The position numbers were made by a program, and so were the translations under genes. The notes beneath the pieces are model-generated. The model did no database searches. It was not told the DNA's origin and was given only the letters and a program-made list of their open reading frames with translations. Positions 57,903 through 64,000 of a stretch of DNA of 64,000 nt are shown in pieces. Each line of letters opens with the position of its first letter. Position 1 is the stretch's first letter. The DNA lies in assembly GCA_036250195.1 (NCBI GenBank), contig JAVHZZ010000002.1:68190205-68254204 (forward strand), in the 5' to 3' direction. The DNA is from Mixophyes australis. Taxonomy: Eukaryota; Chordata; Amphibia; Anura; Limnodynastidae.

Positions 57903-59000
57903 ATATAATATAGGTGAATTGTAAATATGGCGCTTCACTCGGTGTGCAGCCTAGTATGTATCAGCAAAGTACCACTAACACTTCACAATCGGTATGAAAG
58001 AAATAAAGATAATACATACATATGGCGCTGCCTTCACGCACACTACTGGGTAGTCGTAGATAGACACGTATAATCAATGCCCTTTAAAAAATCTGGAATG
58101 CAAGGTTATACATACAGAGAAAAAAATGATAGTGTGGTATGTTTAACATTAAACATAAAGAGACACATGTGTAAATCTCCAGAACAGAATCCTGTGCATG
58201 GATATCTAAAGATGGCACCCCTGTATTCACTCATATAAAACCCCTCTCGGCTATATGCTTACTGGAACGAAGCTGTAATCACGCTCTTAAATGGAAAATT
58301 ACAAGGTTCCCACTCAGCACCAACTCCTCACAGCTGATGTTCCATGCTCAAAGAAAAGAAAGCAGATTCTAGCGCATTAACCTTTTAATAGACAATAAGG
58401 GTGAACACATACAAATGGCCCCGTACCGGGAACAGATTGTAAACTCAAATTCAATAAGGTAAGTATTGAACCACCAGAGTCCTCTCACCACAGGAAATCT
58501 CGTACATCATTCCTGCTCTTTATGGTCCCGTTGTCATCCAGATTAAAACCAACGCGTTTCGACTCGTATAAAAAGTCTTTCTCAAGGTTTGAAAATCAAG
58601 TTCCATATCATCATTTTTATACTCCTCTTTTACTGCTTGACACCTGTTTCTGATTCAAAATTTCCAAAACGAGGCTTGGATACATCATGTACGACAGAGT
58701 TCCTGTTTCTTTTTTCTCGCAAAATGGTAAAATCAGCTATATTGTATCATAGAATTAATCCAAAAACACATCTCTATCTAATACATAGACCATCTATGCA
58801 AAACACAGTATTGCCATGTATTTTCCTCCTCCAGATGAAATTAATTGATAGGTTACTGATCCTCGGAATACGGAAAAAATAGGGACAAGAAATATGAAAT
58901 TACTTGAGATCTAATTGAAAAGTAAATAAGGGCAAAAATAAATCATACATTCTAAAAGGATGAATATGTTTTATAAAGACGTGTATAAAAATACATAAAA

Positions 59001-59309
59001 CTATAAAAACCACTTTAATTCAAAATCAGCGTTGAGACCTTTTGGGATCAACTTATCTATACTAAAAATCCATCTCATCTCAGAAGTGGATAGAGTAGTA
59101 AGAGTATCCTTATTTTTCCAACTCTCTTCAATTTTCTGAAGTCCCCAGAAACCTACCACATGTTCATCTGAACAAGAATGGTAACACTTAAAATGCTGAG
59201 AGAGTGTGTGTGTCTTCAGACCCCTTCTTATATTATAAAAGTGTTCTCGCAATCTCACTTTCAATGGACGAGAGGTTCTCCCTATATACACTTTCTCACA
59301 ATTGCATTA
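59001..59309 (-). pseudogene. PLE GIY-YIG endonuclease domain
   Basis: About 100 residues start NCEKVYIGRTSRPLKVRLRE, the GIY-YIG core in which the usual GIY/VYVG pair is VYIG and the helix Arg and Glu/His positions follow. Later come HFKCYHSCSDEH and a final KGLNADFELKWFL end. Family knowledge: this domain nicks target DNA for Penelope reverse transcription. It is intact in itself but has lost its RT, and the coding continuity is broken by the inversion at 59307. Confidence 0.88.
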
Positions 59310-59483
59310 GAACTAAAGGTTTTCATAGGTGCGCACAGTGTGTAGCATGTAGAACATGCAAAATGGCTCGAAATAAAACAACTATACTGATACTTAATGG
59401 TAAAGAGGTCAAGATAGACCAATTTATCACATGTCATTCTAAGAATGTTGTGTATGCCATTAAATGCAGTTGTGAGAAAGTGT
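59307..59483 (+). pseudogene. PLE region upstream of endonuclease, inverted
   Basis: The plus strand encodes a Cys-rich linker (FHRCAQCVACRTC, then FITCHSKNVVYAIKCSCEKV), which is the segment that normally precedes the GIY-YIG core. It is the inverted 5' part of the same PLE insertion. Its last 19 bases repeat those of the 3' part. Confidence 0.85.
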
Positions 59484-59487
59484 CGTA

Positions 59488-62400
59488 TTGTGGTTCCAAA
59501 GCACAAAGATATTTAATTGCAAACTATGGCAGGATTTACAGCAAGCCATTATTATGCATTAAAGATGTTACAGTAAAGCAATAAAAGATATTATAATCAA
59601 ACAGGAAAATATAAACATAAACCGAATACGTTACATGTTAAGTACTGCTTCACCCGGGCCCATGATAAGATAGGATCATGTTGTCTGTAGTCAGGCTAAG
59701 AGATCTAGCTGGGGGAGCAGCTTGCTTATATGCAGTTTCAGTATGGAAAAAAAAAAACAATGATGATGTCACTATGTATACAGATAACACTTAGTGATTG
59801 GTCCAGACTTAATGATATTCCAGTTGCCTGCTGGTCATAGGTCAGTTCATTTGATGATCCTTTCGAAGGGTGAGGGGCAACTTCCCCCAACTGTTGTCTA
59901 CGTGTCTTCTCTCTGAATATCCAGTTCAAACTGACCCACACAAAAAGTACTTTTGAGTATTAATCTCATATTGCTTATATCTTGCGACCGCTAGATGCAA
60001 ACGCTACTCTGTTCAAACCGGGTTAATGCTGGTCAAATAAGCTTTAATATGAGACCAAACTCTTTACCTTTTACAAGACCTGAACCATTATTACCTTTAC
60101 TATAGTATTATCTATGCATAAATAAACAATCTAATAAATTTTACTAATAAATAAATGTGGATTGGAACCTTAATAAATGTGTATTATTTCCAAGTGTAAG
60201 TGCGAATTTAAATGTGTGTGTTATGAATCCGTGCGATTGCGTATTAATCACAATCGCACGGTAAAACAATATTAATCCATTTGGCTTACTTCATCCAATT
60301 ATTTGATTTCCACAATACTATATAGTATGCTATAACTAGCTGGCATTGCCCGGGTTTAAATGTTCAAGTTATTGAGTTGTCAATGAGTTGGATGTAACTG
60401 TCAACATTTTAAAAATAATTAGAAGCTAAGATGTCACCCCAATCCATCCAGTGGAAGGCCCAGAACTGGCTCCCAGGGTCAAAGTTCTGTCCTGTGTACA
60501 ACAATGGGAGGTTGGTGTACACAATGCGATGATGTCACAAATGGGGAAGAAAAAAGAAAAAGAGAAAAACATATGTGTAGCACGTAGGATGAGGGAGCAC
60601 CTTATCTATTAGAGGCCCCATATACCAAACAAGGTACAACTAATCTTATAGATCTTACATGAGCATATCTATGTGCTACACATATGTTTTTCTATTTTTC
60701 TTTTTTCTACCCCATTTTTGACATCATCGCTTTGGAGCTCGTTATAAACAACAAGTAAGTCAGCTTATGAACTTTTATGCAGTGTAAGAATATTCATTCT
60801 ACTCTGGTCAATTCTATAAACATTGACAATAATCAAGTCATTGTTGAAGGACTCTTTGATATTAAGAACTTATATGGTTTTATATGATTGAATTTCTAAG
60901 TATATTGAAACTTAATGACTATATTAGTTGTGTAAGGTTTGTGCCTTGGTTGTACTCCATATACTGTTCATTAACTATGAGCTTAGTTTACATACACAGC
61001 AGAGGAGAATGACCATTGGAGTTGATAAAATGTAGTCAGCAGTGAGAAGACAGCTATGATTTAATGTGTTTCACAACAAATTATTACTTGTGCTCTAAGT
61101 GCACTAATGTTTTATCAAGTGAATTTGGTTGAATTCGTTTTTTATACTGTATATTACATGGGCCATTTGGGGTTCTGTATAAAAAGTAAACACATTTTAA
61201 TTATGATTCAACATTGAATATTTGCATTCATAATATTAGAAATATCTAAATTGTTCTGTGTTTTGAATGTTATGTGAAAAGTGACTTGAACTACTTGAAA
61301 GAGACAGAAAGGAGCCCTGACCTGATTGTTGGATTAGGCCTTGATGATTTCTTTTGTTCTCTGCTGTGATCCTCTGCCAATGTAATTCAAAACTGTAATT
61401 GGCCATTTCACTAGCAGGGAAGTGGCTCCACGGCAGCTACTTCCCTGCTAGTGAAATGGCGTAGTTGGCAGATCTATGTTACGGAGAGAGAGGGAGCACG
61501 GCTTCGCCCCCCCCCCCCCCCCCCCATCAGGCAGACTTAGCAGGTCTTCTTGGGCCTTAAGGGGTGTTTATTTTTATTTTTATCTGAGAAGTTGACAGTG
61601 TTTGGATTTCAGTACATGGTTTTAATTGCCTGGTCTCTATAATGTAAAAGAAGACGTGCCTCTGTTTCTCTCTTCCATTCTCATCACATCCTCCCATTCC
61701 TGCTTACAGGACTTTTTTTGGGCTGCACCCACTTGATGGAATTTCCTCCCTCACACAGTAAGACTTTCCTTTAGTCTCAAAACCTTCAAGCGTTCTCTGA
61801 AAACCCACCTCTTCAGGCATGCTTATGATATTCCACAACCACCATCTTAATCTCCCTAGGTTACCCTATTACCACCCTCTACACAGCTAACACAAGACAA
61901 CAACCCTCTGACCAAAATTGCTGTGAGACTGATAACACAGCCCACTCAATACTTTTATCTTCGCTTTCTAGCTGGTCCAGTGTGCAATATGATGTAGCAC
62001 GTGCCCTTGTGTTTCAAACTCCCATTGTCCCATAGATTGTAAGCTTGCGAGCAGGGTTCTCTGTCTTCCCCTTCCCTTCCCTTGCTTTTTTTCTGTACTC
62101 CCAGAAAATATCTTATAAAACTCAATAAACTTATTTCCAGTTAAAAAAAAACTGTATTGTCCATGACAATATTTCATAGTTTTATGCCATTAGAAAATAT
62201 CTAAAATTATACCATGGTAAAAATAGCACAATGCACTTGAGATCCATATGCAGTTTATTTAAGATATATAGAAAAGACAAGAAAGGCGAGCTTATAGATC
62301 AAACATCCAGTAATGCATTAAACAGGATTTTATATACAACAAACACCCAGATCCCTGACTCCCATTACTCTCAGGAACAAAAATAAGCAAGAACTTAGGA

Positions 62401-64000
62401 CTGGTAAAAGCCAAACTCAAACAAACTCACCTAGATATGTTACAGGGATACACAAGTGCAATTACATTCATACAAAGGGAATATAAAAGATATAACGCCC
62501 TCTCTAAAAAATATCTTTTGATCTTCTGTTTGACAGTTGCAGTAGTGGTAGGTTGCTTTCCCCATTTTCAAAAAATATCTGAGACTATATTTATGTTTAT
62601 TTATGGTTATACTGTAGACTCTATGGAACAAGTGTGGCCGAGACACTTAATGAATAGAAATTCTTTGGGTCAATGTTACGGTAAAACATGGAATGTCTAC
62701 ATTATAGTCAATTGTATCCTTGAGAAAAAGCAAGGAGAGAGCCAGGATGATACAACTGAACATACTAGTGAAGCTGTTATTTGAGCAGATTAACAAAGGT
62801 ATAGGGGAATTTTGGCTTTTAAGGGTGGTGAATAGTGCTCTAACTCTGGCACATCTTAATAGGTTTTCTTCATTGAGGATGATGATGTTTTTGACACCGC
62901 CACTGTGGATCTGCTGTAACTGCCGCTTCCCTGAGAGGCACCATATTGGCCGCTGCTGCTGCCTCCTCCATATCCTCCTCCAGAGCCATATCCACTTCCG
63001 CCACCTGCACCATATCCACTTCCGCCACCTGCGCCATATCCACTTCCGCCACCTGCGCCATATCCACTTCCTCCACCTGCGCCATATCCACTTCCTCCAC
63101 CTGCGCCATATCCACCTCCTCCACCAGCACCGAATCCACTTCCAGCTCCGTATCCTCCTCCACCACCAGCAGAGACACTGGAGCCTCCGCCAACTACGGC
63201 TAGAATAAAAAATTAGATGTTTTGGTTTTTTCATACATGAGATTTAGACAGCAATGAAAGTTCATCAGTCACAGAACTGGTGTATACTTACAGATGGTTA
63301 CATTGTTGACTACTTCTCCAGACATTCTGCAATCACAAAAATTGATGTTGTTACAAATAAAAATACTGAAAATGTTGTACTTTTATTTTGTTTGCAAGTG
63401 GCTTAATTTATGCTTTATATTTCAATATTAATGAGCAAAAGAGATTTTTTTGTACTAGTTCAGTTGTGGGTAGATTGGCATTTTTTACACACTGTTATAT
63501 ATATGTGTGTCATATTATACAATACTGTCTATGAAGAAAGTTGCCAAGAAAACCTTGGTGTGCTGGATCTGGTCCTTGGTCAAACAATTAAGCATAAAGC
63601 TAGATGTTATTCCAAGTCTTTATTTGTATAAGCTAAATATTCTGGTTTGTGCACACAATATCATTTTATAATAATACTGTCATAGATCACACTGAACTAA
63701 CCTTTCCTCCTCTCCTACCAGTATGGTACTGTAAGTGGCTATTTCAATATCAAGTGCAAGTTTCAAATTCATAAGTTCCTGGTAGTCACGCAATTGACGG
63801 GCCAGATCTTCTTTGGCCTTTTTCAAAGCAGCTTCAAGTTCAGCCAGCTTCTGTTTGGCATCCTTCAAAGCAAGTTCCCCACGCTCCTCAGCCTCCTTAA
63901 CGGAAGACTCTAAAACTGTAATCTGTATGTTTAAAATATTTAATGTTAGTATTTTATTCTCAATTATCAAATCATTTTTCTTTCTAAAGCCCCCCTTAAT
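59488..64000. repeat. Segmental duplication, copy B (to window end)
   Basis: Copy of 40292-44816. Differences noticed include a 15-bp deletion near 60240, an expanded C run at about 61507-61525, and scattered substitutions. Copy B continues past the window edge. Confidence 0.95.
62856..63922 (-). CDS. Second type II keratin gene, 3' exons only (partial)
   Basis: Exon 9 is at 63199-62856, exon 8 at 63326-63292 and exon 7 at 63922-63702. All are at the expected offset from the complete gene, with the same GT-AG sites and the same stop. The tail repeats look identical. Exon 7 has one noticed coding change, Gly to Val near its start (ACC to AAC on the plus strand). Exons 1-6 lie beyond 64000. 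The open frames and high identity suggest a recent functional tandem paralogue. Confidence 0.93.

Larger units (their letters stand above)
57903..59484 (-). mobile_element. Penelope-like element, 5'-truncated with inverted 5' part
   Basis: The 3' part is on the minus strand: GIY-YIG endonuclease at 59309-59001, then a 3'UTR down to about 57903 with AACGCGTTTCG at 58552. The 5' part (59307-59483) is on the plus strand and encodes the segment just before the endonuclease. Both parts share TGCARTTGTGAGAAAGTGT at the inversion point. RT is not present. The structure matches a twin-primed insertion. Confidence 0.85.

Noticed and set aside
1..64000. tRNA, rRNA and snRNA genes
   Set aside because: No cloverleaf with A and B boxes, rRNA block or snRNA core was noticed. 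A tRNAscan or Rfam run would be decisive.

Overview
The window is vertebrate nuclear DNA, most likely from a frog. The evidence is a type II keratin gene with canonical vertebrate exon sizes plus a very mixed set of mobile elements: PIF/Harbinger, hAT-like and other foldback MITEs, Penelope-like (PLE), L2/CR1-like LINEs, a Ty3/gypsy chromovirus, a copia remnant and a class I endogenous retrovirus. The frog assignment is inference from this combination. No prokaryotic signal, rRNA, tRNA or CRISPR array was seen. Host coding sequence is confined to the keratins.

Layout. 1-3560: microsatellites, a 132-bp-arm foldback, a minisatellite and other tandem repeats. 3561-11135: remains of two PIF/Harbinger transposons. 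One is a transposase gene broken by a retroposon, a frameshift, a copia remnant and a PLE-like block. The other keeps an apparently intact three-exon MYB-like gene. A GC-rich hAT-like MITE sits between them. 11135-13230: little recognisable. 13240-14364: CpG-rich sequence followed by a degenerate GGCACAAGGCCC array. 14365-29854: a young ERV with two 838-bp LTRs and a 4-bp target duplication. A 5.6-kb chromovirus with its own 5-bp target duplication (15378-20997) is nested in the ERV leader. 29859-32000: an unclassified region with a minus-strand LTR-like unit. 33300-40290: two degraded L2/CR1-like LINEs and a 404-bp tandem duplication carrying a MITE. 40292-44816: copy A of a segmental duplication that runs into a complete nine-exon keratin gene on the minus strand (43663-48331). 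48900-57900: MITEs, a 2.1-kb solo LTR of the same chromovirus family and PLE-like sequence. 57903-59484: a PLE with a GIY-YIG endonuclease and an inverted 5' part. 59488-64000: copy B of the duplication, holding the 3' exons of a second keratin gene that continues past the window.

How it fits together. The keratins form a recent head-to-tail tandem pair with a period of about 19.2 kb. The boundary of the duplicated unit falls within a few bases of the inverted end of the PLE, so the PLE insertion and the gene duplication may be connected. The ERV has recognisable gag, pol and env, but gag, pol and env each carry lesions. The nested chromovirus keeps gag, protease and an integrase tail with chromodomain, and lacks RT/RNase H and most of integrase. 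Its LTRs, and the solo LTR at 53-55 kb, hold four hairpin modules with a co-varying base pair and a minisatellite that differs in copy number between LTRs. These are the best candidates here for undescribed biology.
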